DNA from: Pseudomonas sp. P8_229
GTDB taxonomy: Bacteria > Pseudomonadota > Gammaproteobacteria > Pseudomonadales > Pseudomonadaceae
Direction of reading: 5' to 3'
DNA length: 64,000 bases
NCBI RefSeq assembly: GCF_034008635.1
Contig: NZ_CP125378.1
Location: forward strand, 4,030,501-4,094,500
Shown: positions 51,754-61,038 of the stretch, piece after piece
Numbering within the stretch: the stretch's first letter is position 1
Layout: every line of letters starts with the position of its first letter
Notes under the pieces: model-generated
Databases searched by the model: none
Told to the model about the DNA's origin: nothing
Seen by the model: the letters and a program-made list of their open reading frames with translations, nothing else
Position numbers and translations under genes: made by a program

Positions 51754-54183
51754 ATGAAGTCCAGGGCAAAATCGGGTTCGGTCAAACAGTGGTTGGGCGT
51801 TTCGGCATTGAGTTTTTCGGCATTGGCGCTGTTGCCAATGAGCGTGGCGCTCGCCGCTGAAACCGTGAGCAACCCGGCGCAAAAGCAGTTCAGTTTTTCC
51901 CTGAGTGCCAAACCGCTGCCACAAGCCCTGAACGACTTCAGCCGCATCACCGGGCAAAGCGTGGTCTACACCGACGAAGCACCGTACGGCCTCAACGCCC
52001 CGGCCGTCAGCGGCCAGATGAGCGCCGAACAAGCGTTGCAGCGACTGCTCAGCGGCTCCGGCATGACCTGGCGCCGCACCGACAGCCACACCCTGGCGCT
52101 GGAACCGCAACCCACCGAAGGTGCGCTCAATCTCGGCGCCACCACCATCACCTCGATGCGCGACGAGTCGATGAGCTACCAGCCGCCGGAAACCAGTTCG
52201 GTGATGCGCTCCTCGGCCTCGCTGCAGGAAATCCCGCAGACCGTTAACGTGATCCCGGCCCAGGTCATCCGTGACCAAACCCCGCGCAATCTCGACGATG
52301 CGTTGGCCAACGTCAGCGGCATCACCCAGGGCAACACCTTGGGCAGCACTCAGGATTCGGTAATGACCCGCGGTTTCGGCGACAACCGCAACGGCTCGAT
52401 CATGCGTGATGGCATGCCGATCGTGCAGGGCCGCGGCATGAACGCCACGGTCGATCGCGTCGAAGTGCTCAAGGGCCCGGCGTCATTGCTCTACGGAATC
52501 CAGGACCCGGGCGGCGTGGTCAACCTGGTCAGCAAGAAACCGGAACTGACTCAATACAACGCCCTGACCCTGCGCGGTTCGAGCTACGGCGACGGCAAGA
52601 ATGGCAGCGGCGGCACCTTCGACAGCACCGGTGCGCTGGGTGACTCCGGATTAGCCTATCGGCTGGTGCTCGATCACGAAGACGAAGATTACTGGCGCAA
52701 CTACGGCACCCACCGCGAGACACTGATCGCGCCGTCGCTGGCCTGGTTCGGCGAGCGCACCAAGCTGTCGTTCGGCTACGAGCATCGCGAGTTCCTCACG
52801 CCGTTCGACCGTGGCACGGTGATCGATCCACGCACCAACCACCCGCTGGACATCTCGCGCAACGAGCGTCTGGACGAGCCGTTCAACGACATGGAAGGCC
52901 GTTCCGACCTGTACCACTTCGAGGCCGATCACGAACTCAACGACGATTGGAAAGCCCACTTCGGCTACAGCTGGAATCGCGAAACCTACGACGCCAGCCA
53001 GGTGCGCGTGACCGCCATCGACACCAAAAAAGGCACGCTGACCCGCAGCATGGACGGCACGCAAGGGGCGATCAGCACTGACCGCTTCACCACCGCCAGC
53101 CTCGAAGGCAAGGTCAACGTGCTGGGCATGCAGCATGACCTGGTGTTCGGCGTCGACGACGAGTACCGCAAGATCTACCGCGCCGACCTGATCCGCCAGA
53201 AAAGCCTGAGCACCTTCAGCTACGTCAATCCGGTGTATGGCCGCGAAGTCGAAGGCACCACGGTCAGCCCGGCCGACAGCGCGCAGACCGATCTGCTGCG
53301 CAGCGATTCGGTGTTCATGCAGGACTCGATCCACCTCAACGACCAGTGGATTCTGGTCGCCGGCGGGCGCTTCCAGGAGTACGACCAGTACGCCGGCAAA
53401 GGCGTGCCGTTCAAGGCCAACACCGACAGCAACGGGCAGAAGTTCGTGCCGCGCGCCGGTCTGGTGTATCGCTACACCGACGAGTTGTCGTTCTACGGCA
53501 GCTACACCGAATCGTTCAAACCCAACTCGACCATCGCCCCGCTCAGCGGCAGCAGCACCGTGCTCGACGGCAGCATTGCGCCGGAAGAAGCCAAGTCGTG
53601 GGAGCTGGGCGCGCGGCTGGATATGCCGGGGCGCCTCACCGGCAATATCGCGCTGTTCGACATCAAGAAACGCAACGTGCTGGTGGCCAACTCAGAAGGT
53701 CCGACCACGATCTACAGCGCGGCGGGCGAGGTGCGTTCCCGGGGGCTGGAATTGGACCTGACCGGTCAACTGACCGACCGTTGGAGCATGATCGGCGCCT
53801 ATGCCTACACCGATGCCGAGGTCACCGAAGACCCGGACTACAAAGGCAATCGCCTGCAGAACGTGGCGAAGAACAGCGGTTCGCTGTCAGCGGTGTATGA
53901 CTTCGGCAGCGTGATCGGTGGCGATCAACTGCGGGTCGGCGCCGGGGCGCGGTACGTCGGTGAGCGAGCGGGCAACGCGGTGAATGATTTCGACCTGCCG
54001 AGCTACACCGTGGCCGACGCGTTTGCCACTTACGACACCAAGCTCGAAGGGCAGAAGGTCAAGTTTCAGCTCAACGTGAAGAACCTGTTCGACCGCACGT
54101 ATTACACCTCGGCGGCGAGCCGCTTCTTTGTATCGATGGGTGACTCGCGGCAGATTTCGCTCTCCAGTACGCTGGAGTTCTGA
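51754..54183 (+). CDS. TonB-dependent siderophore receptor (FiuA/FoxA/FhuA-like)
   Basis: Outer-membrane receptor of 809 residues. A signal peptide (ends near VALAAE) is followed by an STN signalling domain (SLSAKPLPQALNDFSRITGQ), the plug (SLQEIPQTVNVIPAQVIRDQ, VLKGPASLLYGIQDPGGVVN) and the barrel ending in LEF. The plug is of the hydroxamate-siderophore type, so ferrichrome or ferrioxamine is a reasonable guess. Regulation by the sigma/anti-sigma pair upstream is expected. Confidence 0.92.
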   Translation: MKSRAKSGSVKQWLGVSALSFSALALLPMSVALAAETVSNPAQKQFSFSLSAKPLPQALNDFSRITGQSVVYTDEAPYGLNAPAVSGQMSAEQALQRLLSGSGMTWRRTDSHTLALEPQPTEGALNLGATTITSMRDESMSYQPPETSSVMRSSASLQEIPQTVNVIPAQVIRDQTPRNLDDALANVSGITQGNTLGSTQDSVMTRGFGDNRNGSIMRDGMPIVQGRGMNATVDRVEVLKGPASLLYGIQDPGGVVNLVSKKPELTQYNALTLRGSSYGDGKNGSGGTFDSTGALGDSGLAYRLVLDHEDEDYWRNYGTHRETLIAPSLAWFGERTKLSFGYEHREFLTPFDRGTVIDPRTNHPLDISRNERLDEPFNDMEGRSDLYHFEADHELNDDWKAHFGYSWNRETYDASQVRVTAIDTKKGTLTRSMDGTQGAISTDRFTTASLEGKVNVLGMQHDLVFGVDDEYRKIYRADLIRQKSLSTFSYVNPVYGREVEGTTVSPADSAQTDLLRSDSVFMQDSIHLNDQWILVAGGRFQEYDQYAGKGVPFKANTDSNGQKFVPRAGLVYRYTDELSFYGSYTESFKPNSTIAPLSGSSTVLDGSIAPEEAKSWELGARLDMPGRLTGNIALFDIKKRNVLVANSEGPTTIYSAAGEVRSRGLELDLTGQLTDRWSMIGAYAYTDAEVTEDPDYKGNRLQNVAKNSGSLSAVYDFGSVIGGDQLRVGAGARYVGERAGNAVNDFDLPSYTVADAFATYDTKLEGQKVKFQLNVKNLFDRTYYTSAASRFFVSMGDSRQISLSSTLEF

Positions 54184-54203
54184 TCCAGGACCGCGTCATC
54201 GTT

Positions 54204-54295
54204 CTTCGCGAGCAAGCCCGCTCCCACAGGGTTCAGAGTGAATTCACATTGTGTGAACAACACCGTTCAATGGGGGAGCGGGCTTGCTCGCGAAG
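54204..54295. repeat. REPIN with an internal palindrome
   Basis: Inverted arms TTCGCGAGCAAGCCCGCTCC and GGAGCGGGCTTGCTCGCGAA with TTCACATTGTGTGAA in the spacer, between the convergent receptor and AraC genes. Confidence 0.9.
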
Positions 54296-54325
54296 AGGCC
54301 ATAACAGGCGATAAACGTCTCAGCT

Positions 54326-55201
54326 CTAGCGCAAAAACGCCTGCCGATACTCCCCCGGCGTCCCACCCAGCACCTGCCGAAACCGGTTGGTGAAATGACT
54401 CGCGCTGGCAAACCCGCATGCCAGCGCAATCTCCCCCAGCGGCAACGCCGTGCCGCGAAGCAATTCCCGCGCCCGGCTCAAACGGCGCGCCAGCACATAC
54501 TGATGCGGCGGCAAACCGAAGCTGGTGCGGAACATCCGCGCAAAGTGGTATTCCGACAGCGCGCACAACCCGGCCAGTTGCCCGAGGCTGATCGGCTCGG
54601 CTAACTGACAGTCGATGAACTCAACCAGTTGCCGGCGCTGATGCGGCGCCAGCCCGCCCTTCAAACGCAAGCCCTGACGCGCGCCGACCTGGCTGAGCAG
54701 GGTATGGCTGATCAGTTCATGCGCGAGACTGCTGGTCAGCAAGCGCTCGGCCGGCTCGTCCCAATTCAACGTCAGTAACTGCCGAAAGCGCCGAGCCTGC
54801 GCCTGGTCTTCGAGAAAAGTCTGCTCGCGCAACTGCATTTCTCGCGGCTCGCGATCGAGCAAGGTGACGCACCCCAAGGCAAATTGCTCGGCACTGAAAT
54901 ACAGATGAGCGAGGCGAATGTCACCGTTGATCACCCAGCCGGATTGATGATCGGCCGGCAGGATGCACAACTTGTCCGGCCCGCCCTTGTGGCCGGGCTG
55001 GTCACGGCGAAAGGTGCCCGTGCCGCCGGCGATGTAGCAGGAGAGGGTGTGGTGACTTGGCGCTTCGTATTCCTGGGCATCGTGGTGATTGGTCCACAGG
55101 GCCGCAGACAAGCCGTCACCGAGCTCGGCGCTGTGCACAAGGCGTGCATTCGGCGAGCGGTTGAGGGCTTGAAAGACTTGCAGGGTATCGATTGCGGCCA
55201 T
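54326..55201 (-). CDS. AraC-family transcriptional regulator
   Basis: Regulator of 291 residues. The N-terminal cupin-like sensing domain is at about 30-160, and the double helix-turn-helix covers the last 100 residues (ISLGQLAGLCALSEYHFARM, FGLPPHQYVLARRLSRAREL, IALACGFASASHFTNRFRQV). It is divergent from an EamA exporter gene with 139 bases between, so it may control that gene. Ligand unknown. Confidence 0.9.
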   Translation of the reverse strand: MAAIDTLQVFQALNRSPNARLVHSAELGDGLSAALWTNHHDAQEYEAPSHHTLSCYIAGGTGTFRRDQPGHKGGPDKLCILPADHQSGWVINGDIRLAHLYFSAEQFALGCVTLLDREPREMQLREQTFLEDQAQARRFRQLLTLNWDEPAERLLTSSLAHELISHTLLSQVGARQGLRLKGGLAPHQRRQLVEFIDCQLAEPISLGQLAGLCALSEYHFARMFRTSFGLPPHQYVLARRLSRARELLRGTALPLGEIALACGFASASHFTNRFRQVLGGTPGEYRQAFLR

Positions 55202-55340
55202 GTTCGGTTCTCTCCAACGCCTTGCATCCTACTCCGTAGCCTTCGCGCTGCCAGCCTGCCGGGTGACAAAAGCGCAAGATTTTGCAAGCGAGCTCTACCG
55301 GAGGCGGCGGACACTGAAAGCCAACTGAGGAGTGTCCGCC

Positions 55341-56243
55341 ATGAACCTTTCGCTGTATCTGCTGACCGTGCTGATCTGGGGCACCACCTGGATTGCCCTG
55401 AAATGGCAATTGGGCGTGGTGGCGATTCCGGTGTCGATCGTCTATCGCTTCGGCCTCGCCGCGCTGGTGCTGTTCGCGCTGTTGCTGCTCAGCCGCCGGT
55501 TGCAGCCGATGAATCGTCGCGGCCATCTGATTTGTGTGGCGCAGGGTTTGTGCCTGTTCTGCGTCAACTTCATGTGCTTCCTGACCGCCAGTCAGTGGAT
55601 TCCCAGCGGTCTGGTGGCGGTGGTGTTTTCCACGGCGACGTTGTGGAACGCGCTCAATGCGCGGGTGTTCTTCGGTCAGCGCATTGCGCGCAATGTGCTG
55701 ATGGGCGGCGCGCTCGGTCTGTTCGGTCTGGGCATGTTGTTCTGGCCGGAACTGGCGGGGCACCACGCCAGTCCGCAAACCTTGCTCGGCCTTGGTCTGG
55801 CGCTGTGCGGCACGCTGTGTTTCTCGGCGGGCAACATGCTCTCAAGCCTGCAGCAGAAGGCCGGCCTCAAGCCGCTGACCACCAATGCCTGGGGTATGGC
55901 CTACGGCGCGGCGATGTTGTCGGTGTGGTGCCTGGTCAAAGGCATTCCGTTCGACATGGACTGGTCACCGCGTTATGTCGGCGCACTGCTGTATCTGGTG
56001 ATACCGGGGTCGGTGATCGGGTTTACCGCGTACCTGACGCTGGTCGGCCGTATGGGGCCGGAACGCGCAGCCTATTGCACGGTGCTGTTCCCGGTGGTGG
56101 CGCTGAACGTTTCGGCGTTTGCCGAAGGTTACCAATGGACGGCGCCAGCACTGGTCGGACTGGTGTTGGTGATGCTGGGTAATGTGCTGGTGTTTCGTAA
56201 ACCGAAAGCGGTGGTATCCCCGGTGCTGGGAAAGTTGGCTTGA
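55341..56243 (+). CDS. EamA/DMT-family exporter
   Basis: Ten-helix drug/metabolite transporter of 300 residues with two EamA repeats. The N-terminal LLTVLIWGTTWIALKWQLG and the second-repeat VIPGSVIGFTAYLTLVGRMG are typical. ATG at 55341 has GAGGAG nine bases upstream; the GTG at 55332 is less likely. Substrate unknown, probably an amino acid or related metabolite. Confidence 0.88.
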   Translation: MNLSLYLLTVLIWGTTWIALKWQLGVVAIPVSIVYRFGLAALVLFALLLLSRRLQPMNRRGHLICVAQGLCLFCVNFMCFLTASQWIPSGLVAVVFSTATLWNALNARVFFGQRIARNVLMGGALGLFGLGMLFWPELAGHHASPQTLLGLGLALCGTLCFSAGNMLSSLQQKAGLKPLTTNAWGMAYGAAMLSVWCLVKGIPFDMDWSPRYVGALLYLVIPGSVIGFTAYLTLVGRMGPERAAYCTVLFPVVALNVSAFAEGYQWTAPALVGLVLVMLGNVLVFRKPKAVVSPVLGKLA

Positions 56244-56262
56244 AGTCAATGGGCGCTGACGT

Positions 56263-56772
56263 TCAGCGCTCGACTTTTAATGTGATGTAAATCATCACGG
56301 GGAATATGAAGTCAACGATATGTCTCGCCCAGTCCTTGGCATTCCAGGATTGTGAGGTGTCCATGTCAAACCACTCCACACCCATGGTTTGCAGGCAGAC
56401 GTAATAAATGAATATTGCCGCCAGTATGCCCATGATCGAGAATTTTTTGGCCTCGTGGAACATCTCGGCAGGTGCGTTGATATTGCGGAACAGTTGATAG
56501 GCGCCTATCAGACAAAGCACCGTATACGTGACTTCCATCGTGATGATGAACCAGTAGATCCGGTGGTGAATCATCGCTGATTCAATGGCGCGGTACCTTA
56601 TGTTTTCATTGCCAATGGTCGTGTCCATGCTCAGGATATGAGCCACGTAAGTGTAATTTGAGTTGTAGTCAGTAAAGTTCTGGATCATCACCAGTATTCC
56701 GAAAAAGCTGATGTAAGCCATTAATATGGCTTTGCTGTAACGGATGATTTTATCAGTTGTCAGGATGTTCAA
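56263..56772 (-). CDS. DUF2165 family membrane protein
   Basis: Protein of 169 residues with four helices (about 12-30, 70-95, 108-128 and 148-163) of the DUF2165 family. TMGVEWFDMDTSQSWNAKDW is a recognisable family block. Base composition is clearly more AT-rich than the neighbours, with many Ile, Tyr, Asn and Phe codons, which suggests later acquisition. Function unknown. Confidence 0.78.
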   Translation of the reverse strand: MNILTTDKIIRYSKAILMAYISFFGILVMIQNFTDYNSNYTYVAHILSMDTTIGNENIRYRAIESAMIHHRIYWFIITMEVTYTVLCLIGAYQLFRNINAPAEMFHEAKKFSIMGILAAIFIYYVCLQTMGVEWFDMDTSQSWNAKDWARHIVDFIFPVMIYITLKVER

Positions 56773-56883
56773 TGTTTTAGCTCTCCATAGCGCTTATCGA
56801 TAATTCGATGGCTAGGCGAGCTTATAATGCTGCTGTCTGATTCGGGTTGTTGTTCAATTTCAAGTTGTGTATGGCGATAACTG

Positions 56884-56920
56884 ACGGGTAAGTGCGATTT
56901 TGCACTTGCCCGTACTTTTT
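56884..56920. terminator. Hairpin after the hydroxyacid dehydrogenase gene
   Basis: ACGGGTAAGTGC and GCACTTGCCCGT arms, with a TTTTTT run on the plus strand at the right. It lies just past the stop of the minus-strand gene; its T-run favours rightward transcripts, so its direction is uncertain. Confidence 0.55.
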
Positions 56921-57894
56921 TATCCGCGCCAGGTTTGTGGGTTCACGAGGTCTTGTGGGCGTTCGCCCAGTAAGGCGCTGCGCAGGTTGGCGAGGGCACG
57001 GTTGGCCATGGCTTCGCGGGTTTCGTTAGTGGCCGAGCCGATGTGCGGTAATGTCACTGCGTTTTTCAGTTGGAACAGTGGTGACTCGGCCAGCGGTTCT
57101 TTTTCGTAGACGTCCAGCCCGGCGCCGCGGATGCGATTGTTTTGCAGCGCTTCGACCAGCGCCGGTTCATCGACCACCGGGCCACGCGAGATGTTGACCA
57201 GGATCGCGCTTGGCTTCATCAGGGCCAGTTCGCGGTGGCTGATCAGGTGGCGGGTCTTGTCGCTGAGCGGCACCACCAGGCAGACGAAGTCGGCTTCGGC
57301 GAGCAATTGGTCGAGGCTGCGGAACTGGGCGCTGAGTTGTTGTTCCAGTTCGCTCTTGCGGCTGTTGCCGCTGTAGATGATCGGCATGTTGAAACCGAAG
57401 TGGCCACGGCGGGCGATGGCGGCACCGATGTTGCCCATGCCGACGATGCCCAGAGTCTTGCCGTGGACGTCACAGCCGAACAGCGGCGCGCCGACGCTGG
57501 CTTGCCACTGGCCGGACTTGGTCCAGGCATCGAGTTCGGCGACGCGGCGAGCACTGCTCATGATCAGGGCGAAGGCGAGGTCGGCGGTGCTTTCGGTGAG
57601 GACGTCGGGGGTGTTGGTGAGCATGATCCCGCGTTGGTTGAAGTAGTCGAGGTCGTAGTTGTCGTAGCCGACCGACACACTTGAGACCACTTCGAGTTGG
57701 GTGGCGGTTTCGAGTTGGGCTTTGCCGAGTTTGCGACCGACGCCGATCAGGCCGTGGGCGTGGGGGAGGGCTTCGTTGAATTGGGCGTTGATGTCGCCGT
57801 TCTTTGGGTTGGGGACGATGACGTCGAATTCCTGTTGCAGGCGTTCGATCATTGGGGGGGTGATGCGGCTGAAGGCCAGGACTGTTTTTTTCAT
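56920..57894 (-). CDS. D-2-hydroxyacid dehydrogenase (glyoxylate/2-ketogluconate reductase type)
   Basis: NAD(P)H-dependent reductase of 324 residues. The Rossmann motif GIVGMGNIGAAIARRGHFGF, the catalytic Arg in LVNISRGPVVDEPALVEAL, the Glu in GAGLDVYEKEP and the His in LPHIGSATNETREAM are all present. It resembles GhrB/TkrA, reducing glyoxylate, hydroxypyruvate or 2-ketogluconate. The upstream extension of the frame to 58230 runs into repeat DNA and was rejected. Confidence 0.9.
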   Translation of the reverse strand: MKKTVLAFSRITPPMIERLQQEFDVIVPNPKNGDINAQFNEALPHAHGLIGVGRKLGKAQLETATQLEVVSSVSVGYDNYDLDYFNQRGIMLTNTPDVLTESTADLAFALIMSSARRVAELDAWTKSGQWQASVGAPLFGCDVHGKTLGIVGMGNIGAAIARRGHFGFNMPIIYSGNSRKSELEQQLSAQFRSLDQLLAEADFVCLVVPLSDKTRHLISHRELALMKPSAILVNISRGPVVDEPALVEALQNNRIRGAGLDVYEKEPLAESPLFQLKNAVTLPHIGSATNETREAMANRALANLRSALLGERPQDLVNPQTWRG

Positions 57895-58057
57895 TGGGCT
57901 GGGGCTCGGGCTTCGGGGCTTTATTGCCAAGCAAGCTAACATTTCTTTGTGGGGTTTGGCTTGTCTTGGCGGCCTCTGGGCCGACCATGTTCTTGGGGTT
58001 TTGGGTGTGTATCCGTTGCTTCGGGGGTTGCGGCTGGCGGTTTCGCTTTTACAGCGA

Positions 58058-58245
58058 GTCACTTTTGCAGACGCCCAAAAGTAACCAAAACGCTGGGCCC
58101 CGGCGTACGGCCCTCGCTTAGGCTCGGGTTCCTTCGCTCCGGGATTCATCCGGGGGCATCGCCTACGGTTTGCTTCGCTGCACCTCCTCTCGATGCATTT
58201 GGCTTCGCCAAACGGTCGCTGCGCTCCCACCCCCGGATGAATCCC
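58058..58245. repeat. Dispersed Pseudomonas repeat with long inverted arms
   Basis: It contains GTCACTTTTG/CAAAAGTAAC arms at 58058-58085 and a perfect 16-bp inverted repeat GGGATTCATCCGGGGG (58141-58156) with its complement at 58230-58245. The TCACTTTTG-CAAAAGTAACC block recurs widely in Pseudomonas intergenic DNA. No protein is supported. Confidence 0.7.
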
Positions 58246-58352
58246 TCCACTCAGCCTGCCGATGGGGCCTGCCGATCAAGAGCTGCAGCCGAGCTTGCGC
58301 TCATCCTGTTGAGTGGGGCGGCTTTGCCGCATGCGGTACACACAAATCAGAA

Positions 58353-59001
58353 CTGTAGGCCTTCGCCTGCTCGCGATGGCGGCCTACGAGCCGACCAATT
58401 TCCAACTGAATGCACCCAACTCAATTGTGGGAGCTGGCTTGCCAGCGAAGGCGGCCTGACAGCCGACCAATCTCTTGCAGGCTGCATGCTATCCCATTGT
58501 AGGAGTGAGCCTGCTCGCGATGGCGGCCTAGGAGCCGACCAATCCCCAACTGAACACACCCAACTCAATTGTGGGAGCTGGCTTGCCAGCGAAGGCGGCC
58601 TGACAGCCGACCAATCTCTTGCAGGCTGCATGCTATCCCATTGTAGGAGTGAGCCTGCTCGCGATGGCGGCCTAGGAGCCGACCAATCCCCAACTGACCA
58701 CACCCATTCCAATTGTAGGAGTGAGCCTGCTCGCGATGGCGGCCTACGAGCCGACCAATCTCCAACTGAATGCACCCAACTCAATTGTGGGAGCTGGTTT
58801 GCCAGCGAAGGCGGCCTGACAGCCGACCAATCCCCAACTGACCACACCCATTCCAATTGTAGGAGTGAGCCTGCTCGCGATGGCGGCCTACGAGCCGACC
58901 AATCCCCGCCTGAACACACCCAATCCAACTGTGGGAGCGGGCTTGCTCGCGAAGGCGGTGTGTCATTCAACACAGGTATTTGCTGATCCACCGCTCCCAC
59001 A
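58353..59001. repeat. REP-containing tandem array, exact 72-bp period
   Basis: Units begin at 58353, 58425, 58497, 58569, 58641, 58713, 58785, 58857 and 58929, always 72 bases apart. Two unit types alternate irregularly: A (TTGTAGGAGTGAGCCTGCTC) and B (TTGTGGGAGCTGGCTTGCCA), each followed by AGCCGACCAATC. An inverted REP arm closes the array on the right. It fills the gene-free stretch together with the element at 58058-58245. Confidence 0.95.
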
Positions 59002-59005
59002 GGGT

Positions 59006-59380
59006 TCAACTGTGTGTTGGGGATTGGCTGATTTCCACATTATCCAGCACCCGATTCACTGCCAGCTCCGCCAGCATGATGATCTGCTGGATTGCCAGGA
59101 TTGTGTGCCGCTGTGGCGGATCGACATAGGCCGCAATATCGCTGGCCATGATGCTCGCCGAGGCCAGTGATTCGCAGGCATGAACCAGCAGGCTCTCGTT
59201 ATCCATTTCAGGGACAACCTGAAACATCGTGCTGGGTTTGTGGAATTTGAGGGTGGTGGCGGACGGTTTGAGGTAGTGATCCAGCGCGCGCTCGGCGGCG
59301 TCGTGGAGTTTTTTCGAGTCGAGGGATTCGTAGGGGGAGATGCAGTCCGCTTCGGGCGGATTGGGTGAAGGCTTAATCAT
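59006..59380 (-). CDS. DUF6124 family protein
   Basis: Small protein of 124 residues of a family typical of Pseudomonas (ESLDSKKLHDAAERALDHYL, then SLLVHACESLASASIMASDI and ILAIQQIIMLAELAVNRVLD). Mostly helical and soluble; function unknown. ATG at 59380 has AAGGATC seven bases upstream. A conserved-looking structured leader lies 60 bases upstream of its start. Confidence 0.75.
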   Translation of the reverse strand: MIKPSPNPPEADCISPYESLDSKKLHDAAERALDHYLKPSATTLKFHKPSTMFQVVPEMDNESLLVHACESLASASIMASDIAAYVDPPQRHTILAIQQIIMLAELAVNRVLDNVEISQSPTHS

Positions 59381-59439
59381 GGCAAAGATCCTTTTGACGA
59401 AATGGAACTGCCACTTTTCGTTTTCCAGGCGAAGGGGGT

Positions 59440-59516
59440 GGCAGCTGTACGCGGGCTGGAAAAACCGGCAAAGGATCAAACCCGGCAGACCCGAGGGTCT
59501 CCCACGTACAGCCGCC
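59440..59516 (-). promoter_or_regulatory. Structured leader element upstream of the DUF6124 gene
   Basis: Read on the minus strand, GGCGGCTGTACGTGGG pairs with CCCGCGTACAGCTGCC in a 16-bp outer stem with two mismatched or wobble pairs. The stem encloses an AGACCC-TC-GGGTCT hairpin and a CCGG/CCGG stem. The shape is a three-way junction 60 bases from the start codon. I believe similar elements recur upstream of DUF6124/DUF3077 genes. Confidence 0.6.
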
Positions 59517-59588
59517 ATAACTGAAACACCGACGCTGAAAAAGCGCGGCATTATGTCATGTGCATTGATCCTTCGGGTTTTCCAGACC

Positions 59589-59612
59589 CGGTCGCTGATG
59601 TGTCAGCGACCG
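59589..59612. promoter_or_regulatory. Perfect 10-bp hairpin upstream of the DUF6124 leader
   Basis: CGGTCGCTGA-TGTG-TCAGCGACCG between the LysR gene and the structured leader. It has no T-run, so it may be an operator or a promoter-proximal element. The rest of 59381-59795 holds no gene; a REP-like TGTAGGAGCTGCCG piece is at about 59686. Confidence 0.5.
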
Positions 59613-59795
59613 AACCAGCCTATCCACCCCACTTCCGACCCACAACCGTCAAAACCTGTCGGAAAACTCCCGTCAAATCCCGCTTCTGTAGGAGCTGCCG
59701 TAGGCTGCGATTTTTGATTTTTAAACAGCCTGAGCAAAAGACCACAGCCTCGCCGCACTCCACAGCCCTTGCAGGGGCGCGGTCAGTGTTTAAGG

Positions 59796-60764
59796 TCAGT
59801 TGGCGACTCGCACCCCAGCCAGACTCCCACTCAACTCATACGCCGCCAGTTCCGCCTGATGCGCCGCCAATATCTCCGGCAGCGAGCCACGCAAGTACTC
59901 AACCCAGGTTTTGATTTTTGCATCCAGGTATTGCCGCGACGGGTAGATCGCGTACAGGTTGAGTTCCTGCGAGCGGTAGTTCGGCATCATCCGCACCAGC
60001 GTGCCGTTGCGCAGGCCTTCGATGGCGGCGTAGACCGGCAGTACGCCGACGCCCATGCCGCTGATGATCGCGGCTTTCATCGCGTCGGCGGAGTTCACCA
60101 GGAACGGCGAGCTGTTGATGGTGACCATTTCCTGGCCGTCCGGGCCGTTGAAGGCCCATTTCTCCAGGGGGATCACCGGGCTGACGAGGCGCAGGCAGGC
60201 GTGGTTCAGCAGGTCGCTGGGCTTTTGCGCGCAGCCGTTGGCTTTCACGTAGGCCGGTGAGGCGCAGACGATGCTGTAGGTGATGCCCAGGCGTTGCGAG
60301 ACGAAGCCCGAGTCCGGCAGTTCGCTGGCCAGCACGATGGACACGTCGTAGCCCTCGTCGAGCAGGTCCGGCACGCGGTTGGCCATGGTCAGGTCGAAGG
60401 TCACGTCCGGGTGGGTCTTGCGGTAGCGGGCGATGGCGTCGATCACGAAGTGCTGGCCGATGCCGGTCATGGTGTGCACTTTCAGCTGGCCGGCGGGGCG
60501 GGCGTGGGCTTCGCTGGCCTCGGCTTCGGCTTCTTCGACATAGGCCAGGATCTGTTCGCAGCGCAGCAGGTAGCGCTTGCCGGCCTCGGTCAGGGCGATG
60601 CGCCGGGTCGTGCGATTGAGCAGGCGGGTTTGCAGGTGGGCTTCCAGGTTGGAGACCGCGCGCGAGACGTTGGCCGTGGTGGTGTCGAGTTGCACGGCGG
60701 CGGCGGTGAAGCTGCCGGCTTCGGCCACACAACTGAAGGCGCGCATGTTTTGCAATGTGTCCAT
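59796..60764 (-). CDS. LysR-family regulator, divergent from an efflux operon
   Basis: Regulator of 322 residues of the CrgA/AaeR-like group. The winged helix contains AFSCVAEAGSFTAAAVQLDT and ANVSRAVSNLEAHLQTRLLN; a LysR ligand domain follows. It is divergent from an outer-membrane factor gene and a FUSC transporter gene, the usual partner of regulators of aromatic-acid efflux. A REPIN lies in the 274-base gap. Confidence 0.88.
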   Translation of the reverse strand: MDTLQNMRAFSCVAEAGSFTAAAVQLDTTTANVSRAVSNLEAHLQTRLLNRTTRRIALTEAGKRYLLRCEQILAYVEEAEAEASEAHARPAGQLKVHTMTGIGQHFVIDAIARYRKTHPDVTFDLTMANRVPDLLDEGYDVSIVLASELPDSGFVSQRLGITYSIVCASPAYVKANGCAQKPSDLLNHACLRLVSPVIPLEKWAFNGPDGQEMVTINSSPFLVNSADAMKAAIISGMGVGVLPVYAAIEGLRNGTLVRMMPNYRSQELNLYAIYPSRQYLDAKIKTWVEYLRGSLPEILAAHQAELAAYELSGSLAGVRVAN

Positions 60765-60911
60765 GGGGTGCTCTCAAGGGAGATGGCAAATTGTGACACG
60801 AAGTTTCAGGGGCTGAGACCCCCGACCAAGGGATTATCTCGTTAACGGTAACAAAGATTCACAGGAATCCCAGCTTATCGCCGTTCAGGGCGCCCCATAG
60901 AATTGCGCCGT

Positions 60912-61000
60912 TGTGGGAGCGGGCTTGCTCGCGAAAGCGATTTCATCTTCAACGCGGCGTCTTCTGACAGAGCGCTTTCGCGAGCAAGCCCGCTCCCACA
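60912..61000. repeat. REPIN
   Basis: Inverted arms TGTGGGAGCGGGCTTGCTCG and complement around a spacer; it lies just upstream of the outer-membrane factor start. Confidence 0.92.
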
Positions 61001-61038
61001 GGGCCTCGGTTCTTCCCCTTTTTCAGGAATTCGCAGCT

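Noticed and set aside
57895..58230. N-terminal extension of the hydroxyacid dehydrogenase
   Set aside because: The extension translates a dispersed repeat; the ATG at 57894 gives the normal family N-terminus.
57949..58986. 345-codon open frame on the plus strand
   Set aside because: It runs through the dispersed repeat and the 72-bp array. The period is a multiple of three, which keeps the frame open; the translation is repetitive and has no domain.
58353..59001. CRISPR array
   Set aside because: Regular spacing suggested it, but the units are contiguous REP-derived repeats of two types without unique spacers, and no cas genes are present.
58347..59009. 220-codon open frame on the minus strand
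   Set aside because: Same cause: it translates the 72-bp REP array.
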